DNA of 64,000 bases from the NCBI GenBank assembly GCA_028279365.1, contig JANQNX010000010.1:369722-433721 (forward strand), written 5' to 3'. Of this stretch, positions 26,538 through 35,015 are shown piece by piece. Numbering within the stretch: the first letter of the stretch is position 1; each line of letters opens with the position of its first letter. The stretch is from Gammaproteobacteria bacterium (lineage in GTDB: Bacteria; Pseudomonadota; Gammaproteobacteria; Eutrophobiales; Eutrophobiaceae). The notes under the pieces are model-generated. The model ran no database searches and was not told where the DNA came from. It saw only the letters and a list, made by a program, of their open reading frames with translations. A program made the translations under genes and the position numbers.

Positions 26538-28445
26538 ATGCCACTTATTTCCTTTGATGAAATCTCGCTTGAACTCGGTGATCAGCTGATACTCAATAAA
26601 GTCAGCCTTGCACTAGAACCGGGCGAGCGTGTCTGCCTGATTGGCCGTAACGGCGCCGGTAAATCGACACTCATCAACATTATCAACGGCAAACTGGAAG
26701 CCGACAGCGGCGAGATCGTCAGACAATCACACCTGCGTGTTAGCCAGTTGGAACAATCCTTACCGGAATCCAGTGAGATAAAAGTTAGAGACTATGTGGC
26801 TGAAGGTCTGGTTCATCTACAACAACTACTCAGTGAATACGAAGCCTTATCCGAAAAGGAATTTGATAATGAAAAAATCAAACTGCGAGAACTTCAGGAT
26901 TTACAACAACAGATAGAAGCCGAGGGTGGCTGGAATATCGACCAGCGAGTGGACTCGATCATTTCCGAACTCAACTTACCAGCCGAACTCAAGCTGACTG
27001 AATTATCCGGTGGCTGGCGACGAAGGGTCGCGCTAGGTAAAGCATTAGTCAGTAATCCACAATTATTATTACTGGATGAACCAACCAACCATCTCGATCT
27101 TAGTACGATTCAATGGCTGGAGAATCGAATTGTTAATTTTACCGGCGCTGTCTTGTTTATTACCCATGACCGCGCTTTTTTACAACGGTTGGCCACACGA
27201 ATCATTGAACTGGATCGGGGGCTTATTTCCAGTTGGCCCGGCACTTACCATGATTACTTGATCAATAAAGAAAAGGCGCTGGAAGAAGAAGATAAAAAGA
27301 ATGCCTTATTCGATAAAAAACTGGAACAGGAGGAAGCCTGGATTCGACAAGGCATAAAAGCCAGACGCACACGTAACGAAGGTCGCGTGCGGGCATTACA
27401 TGCCATGCGCAATGAAGTTGCAAAACGTTTAAAACCGCAAGCCAGTGCTCGCATTCACATCGAAGAAGCCGAACAATCCGGGCGCAAGGTAATTGAGGCC
27501 AGAAATATCTCGCATGGTTATGGCGGTAATCAGTTGATCAATAAGCTCTCATTAAAAGTCATGCGTGGCGACCGTATTGGTCTGGTCGGTAATAACGGCG
27601 TCGGTAAAAGCACATTACTTAAAATTATATTGGGTAAATTAACACCCGATGCAGGAACGGTAAAAATCGGTACCAATCTGGAGATCGCCTACTTTGATCA
27701 ACTGCGCCGTAACCTGGACGGCGAAAAAACCATCGCCCAGATTGTCGGCGAAGGCAGCGATTATATAAAACTCAATGGTAAAGACCGGCATGTGATTGGT
27801 TATCTGCGTGGTTTTCTGTTTTCGCCAAAACGCGCGATGACCAAAGTGAAAGTCTTATCCGGTGGTGAAAAGAATCGGGTCATACTGGCCAAACTGTTAA
27901 CCAAACCTAGTAATTTATTAGTACTTGATGAGCCAACCAATGATCTGGATGTAGAAACACTGGAAGTATTGGAAGATCGCCTGACGGAATATAAAGGTAC
28001 GTTAATTATTGTCAGTCATGACCGTGAGTTTGTTGATAATGTCGTTAGCTCTATCCTTGTGTTTGAAGATTCGGGTACGATTCAAAATTATGCGGGTGGT
28101 TTTAGTGATTGGGAAAGGCACGGCAAGAGGTTGGCGGAGATGGATAACCCGGATATCGATAAAAAACAGAATAAACAAAATGAATCCGGCAAAAAAAATG
28201 GCAAGAAGAAACTGAGTTATAAATTACAGCTGGAACTGGATAGTTTACCGGCAAAGATAGAAGGCCTGGAAAAAGACGTTGCCGAATTGGAACAACAAAC
28301 AAACGATGAAGATTTTTATAGTCAGGATTATAGTCAACAACAACCTGTACTAGATGAATTAAAATCCAAACATAATGCATTGGAGGATGCGATCTATCGT
28401 TGGGATGAATTGGAAACCCTGCAAAAAGAACTGGCTAATCAATAG
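26538..28445 (+). CDS. uup: ABC-F ATPase Uup
   Basis: The 635-residue soluble ABC-F protein has two ATPase domains. Walker A motifs are GRNGAGKST and GNNGVGKST, signatures are LSGGWRRRVAL and LSGGEKNRVIL, and Walker B motifs are LLLLDEPTNHLD and LLVLDEPTNDLD. A lysine-rich linker leads to a C-terminal coiled coil (about 555-635) that is specific to Uup. Uup affects precise transposon excision and ribosome/Holliday-junction-related functions in E. coli. It is followed 18 bases on by the EamA gene. Confidence 0.95.
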   Translation: MPLISFDEISLELGDQLILNKVSLALEPGERVCLIGRNGAGKSTLINIINGKLEADSGEIVRQSHLRVSQLEQSLPESSEIKVRDYVAEGLVHLQQLLSEYEALSEKEFDNEKIKLRELQDLQQQIEAEGGWNIDQRVDSIISELNLPAELKLTELSGGWRRRVALGKALVSNPQLLLLDEPTNHLDLSTIQWLENRIVNFTGAVLFITHDRAFLQRLATRIIELDRGLISSWPGTYHDYLINKEKALEEEDKKNALFDKKLEQEEAWIRQGIKARRTRNEGRVRALHAMRNEVAKRLKPQASARIHIEEAEQSGRKVIEARNISHGYGGNQLINKLSLKVMRGDRIGLVGNNGVGKSTLLKIILGKLTPDAGTVKIGTNLEIAYFDQLRRNLDGEKTIAQIVGEGSDYIKLNGKDRHVIGYLRGFLFSPKRAMTKVKVLSGGEKNRVILAKLLTKPSNLLVLDEPTNDLDVETLEVLEDRLTEYKGTLIIVSHDREFVDNVVSSILVFEDSGTIQNYAGGFSDWERHGKRLAEMDNPDIDKKQNKQNESGKKNGKKKLSYKLQLELDSLPAKIEGLEKDVAELEQQTNDEDFYSQDYSQQQPVLDELKSKHNALEDAIYRWDELETLQKELANQ

Positions 28446-28463
28446 ATCCGATTAATAAACAAC

Positions 28464-29354
28464 ATGCAACTTAACCAACGCTATTTTATTCACGGCTTTC
28501 TCCCGGCTTTTGGTTCTGCCTGTTGTTTTGCTGTGATGGCGACCTGCATCAAGCTTGCCTCATCCGAACTTCCTGCGCCGCAACTTGTGTTCTTCCGCAG
28601 TGTTGTCGGTTTATGCATTATTTTACCTATCGTCTTACCGCGCGGCATCAACTTCATTAAAACACCGGTTTTAAGTATGCATGCGTTTCGTGGGTTTATC
28701 AGTATCTGCGCTATGAACTGTTTTTTTTATGCCATTGGTAATGTCGGACTATCTGAATCTACTTTGCTCAATGCAACTTCGCCTTTGTTTATCGGTTTAA
28801 TGGCGATGCCGATACTAAAAGAAAAAGTAAACCTGCAAACCGCTATCGCATTAGTGGTAGGGTTTATTGGAGTTGCATTTATTTTAAAACCCGGTACGGC
28901 GTTATTTACGATTGCTGCGCTGGTAGGACTGTGTTCAGGCTTCTTTATTGCAACTGCCAAGATACTGGTCCGCTACATGGCCAATACCGAACCCGTGTTA
29001 CGTACTGTGTTTTATTTCAGTATTACCTCGACACTTTATTCTGGAATATTAATGCTTTGGCTATGGCAAACACCGTCATTATTCGATGTATCCATCATGG
29101 TAATCGCTGGTGTCTGCGCGACCGGTGGGCAGACATTGTTAACTTATGCCTTCACACATAATGAAGCCGTTACCGTCGCGCCATTTACTTATGTCACTGT
29201 CGTGATGGCAACATTAATCGGCTGGATAGGTTGGAGCGAACTACCGGATATCGGCTCGAGTATTGGCGCGATATTAATTATCGGTGCTTGTTTGTCGTTA
29301 TCATTGAAAAGCAAATTGCCAAACCCATGGAAACTGAAAAGACCTGCATCCTGA
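28464..29354 (+). CDS. EamA/DMT-superfamily transporter
   Basis: The 296-residue protein has ten predicted membrane helices in two EamA repeats. Typical blocks are FRSVVGLCIILPIVL at the first repeat and an A.LIGWIGWSELPD segment near the end of the second. It exports metabolites or amino acids in other DMT proteins; the substrate is unknown. It probably shares a transcript with uup and is the last core gene before the cassette array. Confidence 0.85.
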   Translation: MQLNQRYFIHGFLPAFGSACCFAVMATCIKLASSELPAPQLVFFRSVVGLCIILPIVLPRGINFIKTPVLSMHAFRGFISICAMNCFFYAIGNVGLSESTLLNATSPLFIGLMAMPILKEKVNLQTAIALVVGFIGVAFILKPGTALFTIAALVGLCSGFFIATAKILVRYMANTEPVLRTVFYFSITSTLYSGILMLWLWQTPSLFDVSIMVIAGVCATGGQTLLTYAFTHNEAVTVAPFTYVTVVMATLIGWIGWSELPDIGSSIGAILIIGACLSLSLKSKLPNPWKLKRPAS

Positions 29355-29375
29355 TTTAGATATTAATATTGTTTC

Positions 29376-29404
29376 AAAATGATAAAAATATTGTCATTTT
29401 TTTT
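29376..29404 (+). terminator. Probable terminator after EamA gene
   Basis: AAAATGA/TCATTTT arms with an 11-base A/T-rich loop are followed by TTTTG. The stem is weak in GC content, and it overlaps the convergent methyltransferase stop. Confidence 0.5.
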
Positions 29405-29993
29405 GCACGATAAAGTAAGTATGAAGTTCCGGGTACTGATCATATTCAAGATGCCGACAGATACTACCCAGTCTAATAAACAACTCAAGAAAGCCATTAA
29501 TACCTAATGATGAGTAATATACTTCTGGGCCCATCGTATCATCTTTATGTTCACCCTTTTCATCTGTTCCACCGCAAGAGAAGAGCAATAACCCATTTTT
29601 ATTCAAACCTGTGATCAATTTTATTAATACCGGCTCCTGTTGATCAAGCGGAATATGCCAAATGCTATCCCAGGCGGAAATAAAGTCGTACTTGTATGGT
29701 AACTGCCATTTACATATATCATCCATGTAAAAAATGATCTCTGGGTGTTTCTGTTTTGCCAGCTTGATCATTTCTTCTGAAATATCGATTCCTTCAGGGA
29801 TAAAACCTTCCGAGAGCAGTAAATCGATAAACCGCCCGGTGCAGCCGCATCCAACATCAAGTGCCTTACCTTTGTCTTTTACAAACGTTAGTGCTCGCTG
29901 ATGTTGCTCAATACCATTATTTCTATTAAAGCTATCACTCTGCCAAAGCTCGGTGATTTGATTATATGCTTTTCCTATCTCTTCAGGTTTCAT
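29394..29993 (-). CDS. SAM-dependent methyltransferase (class I)
   Basis: The product from the ATG at 29993 (MKPEEIGKAYN) is 199 residues. It has motif I ALDVGCGCTGRFIDLLL and EGIDISEEMI for SAM binding, then a DSIWHIPLDQQE acidic block. The start overlaps the end of the upstream VOC gene by 11 bases, so they form a bicistronic unit. A longer frame to 30035 is unlikely. No attC is visible after it, so it is either the last cassette with a lost site or native flank. Its substrate is unknown. Confidence 0.78.
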   Translation of the reverse strand: MKPEEIGKAYNQITELWQSDSFNRNNGIEQHQRALTFVKDKGKALDVGCGCTGRFIDLLLSEGFIPEGIDISEEMIKLAKQKHPEIIFYMDDICKWQLPYKYDFISAWDSIWHIPLDQQEPVLIKLITGLNKNGLLLFSCGGTDEKGEHKDDTMGPEVYYSSLGINGFLELFIRLGSICRHLEYDQYPELHTYFIVQKK

Positions 29994-30351
29994 TGGATTT
30001 ATTATTAAACAACACTTTATTCGAAAACGGATCAATCACAGTAAAAATTCGATCTCCCCAGGGTGCGGTTTCGATTTGTGGTTTATTATATTTGTATGGT
30101 CTGGATATAATTTCTTCAAATAGCGTATCTATGTCTGTAACATTAACAAAAACTTTACTCCCGGGCGTACAATCACCCGAGTGTTCACTAAGGTGAAAAA
30201 TCAGACCTCCTCTTGAAACCTGCATGTAAACTGGAAAATCTTCTTCGAAACGATGCTCCCAGTCTAAGTTCATACCTAAAAAGCCAAGATAAAAATCTTT
30301 CGCCTTCTCTTCATCAAATATTCTTATTATCGGTATTGCTTGAAAATCCAT
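29983..30351 (-). CDS. VOC/glyoxalase superfamily protein
   Basis: The 122-residue single-module protein has paired beta-alpha-beta-beta-beta repeats. Its start IPIIRIFDEEKAKDFYLGFLGMN and end WGDRIFTVIDPFSNKVLF fit bleomycin-resistance/glyoxalase-like proteins that dimerise and may bind metal or sequester a compound. Overlap with the methyltransferase suggests a joint role. VOC proteins are frequent integron cargo. Confidence 0.8.
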   Translation of the reverse strand: MDFQAIPIIRIFDEEKAKDFYLGFLGMNLDWEHRFEEDFPVYMQVSRGGLIFHLSEHSGDCTPGSKVFVNVTDIDTLFEEIISRPYKYNKPQIETAPWGDRIFTVIDPFSNKVLFNNKSNET

Positions 30352-30460
30352 CGCTAAACTTATCGGTCTATAGCCATCTCAGTAAAAGGTAAACTATATT
30401 AATAAAAAATATTTCAAAAGCAAAAATCTTTAATAACTGTAATTTCCAACAGCTATATTC

Positions 30461-30535
30461 TATAACGCTTTAATAAGCGATGCAGCTTTACCACTCCCAA
30501 TGTCTGCAAACAGGAAGATGACTTAAGTGTTAAAC
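30461..30535 (-). repeat. attC site A
   Basis: TATAACG at 30461-30467 and a perfect GTTRRRY box GTTAAAC at 30529-30535 bound it; TAACGCTTTAA pairs with TTAAGTGTTA with a bulge. The kinase stop codon lies in the box. Confidence 0.7.
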
Positions 30536-31048
30536 GATCTTACGCTTTTTTAATTCATTGATTAATTCTTGCATGGATGTTTCTATAGACTTTTCTGAAG
30601 TATCAATAACAATACGTTCAGATACCCACGGGTGATATTCCCGGTTTTCTACTTCCTTCCATGTGGGTAATTTCAGACCGGCCACGTCAGAAAGTCGTGT
30701 CTCAATGCGTTCTCTGTGCTCAGACTTTTTAGAACATATAATCTCGATATTGATGTAGCTAGCATTAGCTTTTATTGCTACCTCATTCCATTCCCTACGA
30801 GTTAACTCAATAGGGTTACATGAATCAGAAACAACATGATGACCAACTTTAAGATTATCTGAAGCAACTCGATATGAAAGGCGGTAACCTTCTCCTTCCA
30901 CGTTGAAGTCACATAAATCCCTTATCGCTTGCTCAATGGTATCAATTCTTAGATATACCGCAGCTGTGACTTTAGCAAATTCTTTTGCTAAAGTTGATTT
31001 TCCTGAACCGGGAAGTCCAGAAAAAATAAATAGTGTAGGCTTCTTCAT
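30530..31048 (-). CDS. P-loop kinase-like ATPase
   Basis: The 172-residue protein begins with a Walker A GLPGSGKSTLAKEFA at about residues 11-25. RIDTIEQAIRDL follows, in the position of a kinase DxD/substrate site, and a VVSDSCNPIELTRREWNEVA block matches the AAA_33/zeta-like small-molecule kinases. Such cassette kinases may phosphorylate sugars, antibiotics or nucleosides; no substrate can be assigned. It ends inside attC A. No clear attC separates it from the GNAT gene upstream. Confidence 0.75.
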   Translation of the reverse strand: MKKPTLFIFSGLPGSGKSTLAKEFAKVTAAVYLRIDTIEQAIRDLCDFNVEGEGYRLSYRVASDNLKVGHHVVSDSCNPIELTRREWNEVAIKANASYINIEIICSKKSEHRERIETRLSDVAGLKLPTWKEVENREYHPWVSERIVIDTSEKSIETSMQELINELKKRKIV

Positions 31049-31155
31049 CTATATCTGATGCTCAAACTGTCCTGATTTGTTAGTGAATATTCGTGAGCTT
31101 TCTATAAAACAATATAGGCCCATGTCAGTTATTATTGATTGGATAAAATGCCTTA

Positions 31156-31689
31156 TCAGCTGTTTTTCTTCTGATAGACAAATAATTGCACTTTTTCCGA
31201 AGCGCCGGGGGCTTGCTGAACACCATGATCTTCGAAACCTGCTTTCTTTGCGACGGCTTTTGAGGCCTCATGCTCAATTGATATGGGCGCAATGACTCGA
31301 TCATAACCAAACTGATCAATCGCATAATGACTTAGCTCTCGCGCGATTTCGACTGCATATCCGTTGCCTCGCAAATTTGGCATGACAGCATACATAATTT
31401 CTATCGTGTTGTTCTCACCTGGAGTAAGCCCACAAAATCCGACAAACTCTTTAGTTTCTATACTTTCGACAGCAAAGGCCAACAAAGGATGATCACTATC
31501 ATAAGAATCGATGGTCGTCTTTAATAATGCTTCGGCACCTTCAGATTTTTTCTGAGCTTCATTAAAAGCGAGAAATTTTGTCGACTCCACATCTGTAATA
31601 AATCTGACAAAGTCTTCCAGGTCATTATCTGTGAAATGACGAATTCGAAGCCGTTCTAAGCTGATTAGAGTCTTAACATTATTTAACAC
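31156..31689 (-). CDS. GNAT acetyltransferase (RimJ-like)
   Basis: This GNAT protein begins around SLERLRIRHFTDNDLEDF and has the acetyl-CoA loop MPNLRGNGYAVEIARELS and a KAVAKKAGFEDHG end. I place the start at a GTG at 31689, 9 bases inside the ClbS-like stop; a TTG at 31746 is also in frame but overlaps the neighbour by 49 bases. The family acetylates N-termini or small-molecule amines. It is paired with the ClbS-like gene with no attC between them. Confidence 0.72.
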   Translation of the reverse strand: MLNNVKTLISLERLRIRHFTDNDLEDFVRFITDVESTKFLAFNEAQKKSEGAEALLKTTIDSYDSDHPLLAFAVESIETKEFVGFCGLTPGENNTIEIMYAVMPNLRGNGYAVEIARELSHYAIDQFGYDRVIAPISIEHEASKAVAKKAGFEDHGVQQAPGASEKVQLFVYQKKNS

Positions 31690-31697
31690 TATATTTA

Positions 31698-32237
31698 TTA
31701 ACTCGAGACGTTCTTGAAATGTGCACGTAATTTTTTTAACGCCCAATCATAGTGGCTGGACATAGCAGACACACAATAACTCCCAAGAGTCGTTGTGCCT
31801 GTCCAGTCAAACAACTTTTTAGTAAAAAGTTCCTTATTAGAGAAATCTCCCACTAACTCTAGTACATCTTTATGGCTGGCTTTCAACATTTCCTTTGCAT
31901 CTTCAAGTTGAGTATTTTGATGCTTTTTCCAAAGCTCCACGTTCATATCACCATAGGTTTTCCAATTATATGGTTCGGGAAGAAAAGGAGCCTTATTCCC
32001 AGCCATGTTTGACTCTACCCAATTTAACAGTAACTGATGCCACTCATAAAGATGAATCAATACATCTCTAAGGTTCTTGTCTCGCCTCCAGTGCGCCTCT
32101 TTCTTTTTCAAGTCACTGGAGAAATCAAACTCTGTGTTTAATGCTTCTTCAGTCATTGAATCTATTAACTGCCAAAGCTTTTCAAAGTTAGTGTTTGTTG
32201 CTTCTATCAATTCCTTTTTTGTTGTCGGTCTTGCCAT
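31698..32237 (-). CDS. ClbS/DfsB-like four-helix protein
   Basis: The 179-residue protein starts MARPTTKKELIEATNTNFEKL, the hallmark of the ClbS/DfsB family (DinB-like four-helix bundle). ClbS is the self-resistance protein against colibactin, a DNA-crosslinking genotoxin, and acts by opening its cyclopropane warhead. Conserved RDVLIHLYEWHQLLLNWVE and YDWALKKL helices are visible. Here it is an orphan resistance-like cassette: no colibactin synthesis genes are nearby, so the ligand is unknown. Confidence 0.82.
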   Translation of the reverse strand: MARPTTKKELIEATNTNFEKLWQLIDSMTEEALNTEFDFSSDLKKKEAHWRRDKNLRDVLIHLYEWHQLLLNWVESNMAGNKAPFLPEPYNWKTYGDMNVELWKKHQNTQLEDAKEMLKASHKDVLELVGDFSNKELFTKKLFDWTGTTTLGSYCVSAMSSHYDWALKKLRAHFKNVSS

Positions 32238-32259
32238 TTTCTACATCCTTCGAATGTGT

Positions 32260-32327
32260 GCTAACGATGAGTTCACACGCCAAGACTAGCACAGCTACTC
32301 GAAGTTGTGTGCAGCGGCTAGTTAGCT
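32260..32327 (-). repeat. attC site C
   Basis: GCTAACG at 32260-32266 and GTTAGCT at 32321-32327 bound it, with an internal TTCACAC/GTGTG stem. The UDG-like gene stop is in the right box. Confidence 0.75.
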
Positions 32328-32903
32328 TACTAGAAGCTTGACACGTTCTTGTAATGCAGGAATAACATCATTTACAAACCAGGAATTTCTTTTAAGCCAA
32401 ATATTATTTCTAGGGCTTGGGTGAGGTAAAGGTAGTGAACCCGGAAAATATTCTTCCCAATCCTTTACGATTTGAGTCAAATTCTCTTTCTTTTCAGGAA
32501 AATGATAAGTCATAGCATATTGGCCAATAACTAGAGTCAGCTCTATATTTTTTAGGTGGCTCAATATCCGATCTCTCCAGGTATCTGAACATATCTTTCT
32601 AGGTGGAAGATCACCGGATTTTCCCTTTCCTGGATAGCAAAAGGCCATCGGTAGAATGGCGATCTTCGAAGTGTCGTAAAAGATACTTTTATCAATTCCC
32701 ATCCAGTCACGCAGGCGATCTCCGCTAGCGTCATCGAAAGGAATGCCAGATTCGTGTACTTTTCTGCCGGGAGCCTGACCTGCAACCAAAACCTTGGCTT
32801 CTGGGTTGACCTGCAATACTGGTCGAACGCCAAACGGTAAATCTGATTCACATATCTTGCAATGCAGAATTTCTGAACGTAGATCGTTAAATTCTGATGA
32901 CAT
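32322..32903 (-). CDS. Uracil-DNA glycosylase superfamily protein
   Basis: The 193-residue protein has the UDG motif A region GQAPGRKVHESGIPFDDASG (about residues 42-61) and a motif B-like HPSPRN near residue 165. N-terminal HCKICESDLPFGVRP supplies two of the cysteines often used for an Fe-S cluster in family 4/5 UDGs, but only one further cysteine pair candidate is evident. It may remove uracil from DNA or be a divergent relative. Such genes occur repeatedly as integron cassettes. Confidence 0.75.
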   Translation of the reverse strand: MSSEFNDLRSEILHCKICESDLPFGVRPVLQVNPEAKVLVAGQAPGRKVHESGIPFDDASGDRLRDWMGIDKSIFYDTSKIAILPMAFCYPGKGKSGDLPPRKICSDTWRDRILSHLKNIELTLVIGQYAMTYHFPEKKENLTQIVKDWEEYFPGSLPLPHPSPRNNIWLKRNSWFVNDVIPALQERVKLLVS

Positions 32904-32908
32904 GACTA

Positions 32909-32983
32909 GCTAACGATTAAACTCAAATGAATTATATTCTTAGGTTTATACCAATCAAACATTCACATAATGATTAGTTAAGT
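32909..32983 (-). repeat. attC site D
   Basis: GCTAACG at 32909-32915 and GTTAAGT (GTTRRRY match) at 32977-32983 flank an A/T-rich interior. The stop codon of the next gene lies in the right box. Confidence 0.65.
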
Positions 32984-33382
32984 TTTTTTCCAGTTGTATA
33001 CCTTTGAGACTATGAGCACTGTAAAAAGTGCTTTCACAAATTCTATGACTGTCCAAGATAGACTGAGTTTCAATGGAATGGGCAAATAACAGTATGTGGC
33101 AATTTGCGGGGTGGCCATGACTAACCCTAAACCTATACCAAAGGGGACTCCCTTTTTGCAATCCGTGTCCAAGCCTACAATTGGATAAAAAAACGCTACA
33201 GCCATACCGAAAAGAAACTGGCTCAATAACATAATTGCCATGTTAGATTCTTCTTGAGGCCGCCACATTTCTGATGTCTGCTCGTAAAGACCCATCATCA
33301 AAAAGCCATGCACGATAAACTCGTATAAGAAGACAAAAACAAATGCAAGAACACCCGCAATAAAAAAATGTTTTAAGTCCAT
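32978..33382 (-). CDS. Four-helix membrane protein cassette
   Basis: This 134-residue protein has hydrophobic helices at about 5-25, 47-70, 78-95 and 105-125, with a YEFIVHGFLM and RPQEESNM motif between helices 1 and 2. I recognise no named family, although the layout resembles DUF1761-type proteins. Inner-membrane location is inferred. Confidence 0.6.
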   Translation of the reverse strand: MDLKHFFIAGVLAFVFVFLYEFIVHGFLMMGLYEQTSEMWRPQEESNMAIMLLSQFLFGMAVAFFYPIVGLDTDCKKGVPFGIGLGLVMATPQIATYCYLPIPLKLSLSWTVIEFVKALFTVLIVSKVYNWKKT

Positions 33383-33418
33383 TTTAATCCTCCGTTATCA
33401 ATAGAGTTTCACGTAACA

Positions 33419-33489
33419 CCTAACGCCGGATATAGGTGTAGAGTCACGAGTGCCAAATTTAAGCAAAGCAAAATCAGCAATCGTTACAA
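33419..33489 (-). repeat. Degenerate attC site E
   Basis: CCTAACG at 33419-33425 is clear, while the right box (GTTACAA, 33483-33489) fits poorly; only TAACG/CGTTA still pairs. Confidence 0.4.
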
Positions 33490-33523
33490 AATTGCTCTTA
33501 CTATTTAATACTTTATTATATTT

Positions 33524-33988
33524 TTATTGCCAAACAACCTTAAAACGTTCCAGGACCAGCAACATATCTTCACTTGGTTCAATCCCAAGCTCGATACACT
33601 CACTGGAGAAAAACTCCCAGTGAGCTTCTCGCCACCAAGCTAGAGATTTATCCCCCTCTCCTTCAGATGCCGCAAATTCAGCTGTCACGTCTTTATACTT
33701 GCATTTGGAAACGTCTGTAATCTCGACGATACAAACTGGCTCACCATCCCATTTGGTCACAACTTGTAAGTGGCCCACTTTTGGCATTTCTTCGCCTTCG
33801 TGACTATACCAATACTCCATACTGCATGATGCTTGTTTCTCACCACGAACAATAAGCTCTGCACAAAGGTTTGCGTTGTACTCATCTGCACAATAGTAGT
33901 CTGCACTGAATGAGATATATTTATCAGCTACTTGGGGTGGTAGTGAACTTAGATATTGATCTAGATAGGTTTGACTTCTTTCTTCCAT
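33524..33988 (-). CDS. ASCH-domain protein
   Basis: The 154-residue protein has the ASCH fold (YqfB-like). SADYYCADEYNANLCAELIVRGEKQASCSM is followed by GHLQVVTKWDGEPVCIVEIT and a terminal SLAWWREAHWEFF block. ASCH proteins bind RNA or hydrolyse modified nucleosides such as N4-acetylcytidine. The activity of this long subgroup is not known. It is a frequent cassette type. Confidence 0.8.
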   Translation of the reverse strand: MEERSQTYLDQYLSSLPPQVADKYISFSADYYCADEYNANLCAELIVRGEKQASCSMEYWYSHEGEEMPKVGHLQVVTKWDGEPVCIVEITDVSKCKYKDVTAEFAASEGEGDKSLAWWREAHWEFFSSECIELGIEPSEDMLLVLERFKVVWQ

Positions 33989-34011
33989 AGTCCTCTGAGC
34001 CTAATTAAAAA

Positions 34012-34076
34012 TATAACGCCCCGAATAATGGGCAGAGCGTTAGCCCTGTACTCGATTAATTTGCTGCTTATGTGCC
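34012..34076 (-). repeat. attC site F
   Basis: TATAACG at 34012-34018 starts an internal TAACGCCCC/GGGC...GCGTTA inverted repeat. The outer right box reads GCTTATG (one base off GTTATG), where the next stop codon falls. Confidence 0.6.
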
Positions 34077-34361
34077 TGAAGCATATGAGCGCACTATATC
34101 TACAATTTCTACAGTATAAGATTTATACCACTTCGAACGCCCCTTGCTTTGTGCTGTAAGATGCTCAGAATTCTGTTTCCATTCCTTGATCTGTTTTTCA
34201 TTATCCCAATATGAAATTGCAATCTCTGTATTACCTTCAGTAACAACAACAATTTTTTTACAACCATACTCATTGATAGCTAAATTTCGCATTCTTTCCG
34301 CCATTTCAGGGTATTCAGGATCGAATTCGCTAATTTCAGCTCTAAAAATTACTGCATACAC
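34068..34361 (-). CDS. Antibiotic biosynthesis monooxygenase-like (ABM) protein
   Basis: This small dimeric alpha/beta-barrel protein starts MYAVIFRAEI if the GTG at 34361 is used; AGGAAT lies 9 bases upstream. A GTG at 34385 is in frame but sits inside attC G. A conserved ERMRNLAINEYGCKK helix and SYWDNEKQIKEWKQNSEH block match ABM proteins, which include cofactor-free oxygenases and heme-degrading enzymes. The substrate is unknown. Confidence 0.75.
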   Translation of the reverse strand: MYAVIFRAEISEFDPEYPEMAERMRNLAINEYGCKKIVVVTEGNTEIAISYWDNEKQIKEWKQNSEHLTAQSKGRSKWYKSYTVEIVDIVRSYASGT

Positions 34362-34384
34362 TGAACTTAAATTCCTGGTGAGCA

Positions 34385-34440
34385 CATAACGCTGCGCTCA
34401 AGCGACACTGTAAATGGTTGCTTGCAAAGCCTTGTTAGGC
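34385..34440 (-). repeat. attC site G
   Basis: CATAACG at 34385-34391 and GTTAGGC (full GTTRRRY match) at 34434-34440 bound a 56-base site. The end of the DUF5946 gene lies inside it. Confidence 0.8.
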
Positions 34441-34919
34441 AACCATTGTCGAATCTGCATATGATGTTCTGACCAGGCTTCCCATGTGCTGCGAGCCCAA
34501 GCCAGAACCATTGATTTATGTTCATTCACGGATGTCGCTTTAACAATATCTGCCACCGTAATTGGTCCAAGACTATCTGGAGGAGGAAGAAAAACAAAGG
34601 AAGTTTTGATTTTAGTCGCTTCTAACATCACACCATTAGCTCTCTCTGCTTTCAAGTTGTGTTCCATAAAAAGGCAAAGCCTAATCAAGTGAAAACCCAC
34701 GGATTGAATACTTTGGCGATCAGTGGCACCAGGATGCTGAACAGCATAAGTATCCACAGTTAATCTGTGAATATCCATTAGATTAGGATTACTGTACTCA
34801 CGAGCTAACACCTCACCATACGCTGCCCAGCAGCCTGGTGTAGACTTCATATACCGATGCACCGGCCCACTCACATCAGGAAAGCTTCCTCCGCAGCTAA
34901 AGCATTCAAAGGTATTCAT
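34398..34919 (-). CDS. DUF5946 family protein
   Basis: The 173-residue protein starts with a zinc-finger-like CFSCGGSFPDVSGPVHRYM and has HPGATDRQSIQSVGFHLIRLCLF, the DUF5946 core; WARSTWEAWSEHH follows. The last dozen residues (NKALQATIYSVA) are read through attC G, a known mark of integron cassettes. The function of DUF5946 is unknown. Confidence 0.78.
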   Translation of the reverse strand: MNTFECFSCGGSFPDVSGPVHRYMKSTPGCWAAYGEVLAREYSNPNLMDIHRLTVDTYAVQHPGATDRQSIQSVGFHLIRLCLFMEHNLKAERANGVMLEATKIKTSFVFLPPPDSLGPITVADIVKATSVNEHKSMVLAWARSTWEAWSEHHMQIRQWLPNKALQATIYSVA

Positions 34920-34937
34920 ATCTGAGAAATCATGTTG

Positions 34938-34999
34938 CTTAACGCCTTAATAACCGATGCAGCTTTGCTGCATCCAGCGTTGGAGGTACGTAGTTAATT
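34938..34999 (-). repeat. attC site H
   Basis: CTTAACG at 34938-34944 and GTTAATT at 34993-34999 enclose a GATGCAGC/GCTGCATC hairpin. Its left half resembles attC A (CTTTAATAAGCGATGCAGC). Confidence 0.65.
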
Positions 35000-35015
35000 G
35001 ATTTATTGGCTGTTT

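Noticed and set aside
31049..31155. attC site between the kinase and GNAT genes
   Set aside because: Only a GTTAGTG at 31079 fits weakly and no left box or pairing arm is convincing; the three genes may share a cassette or the site has decayed.
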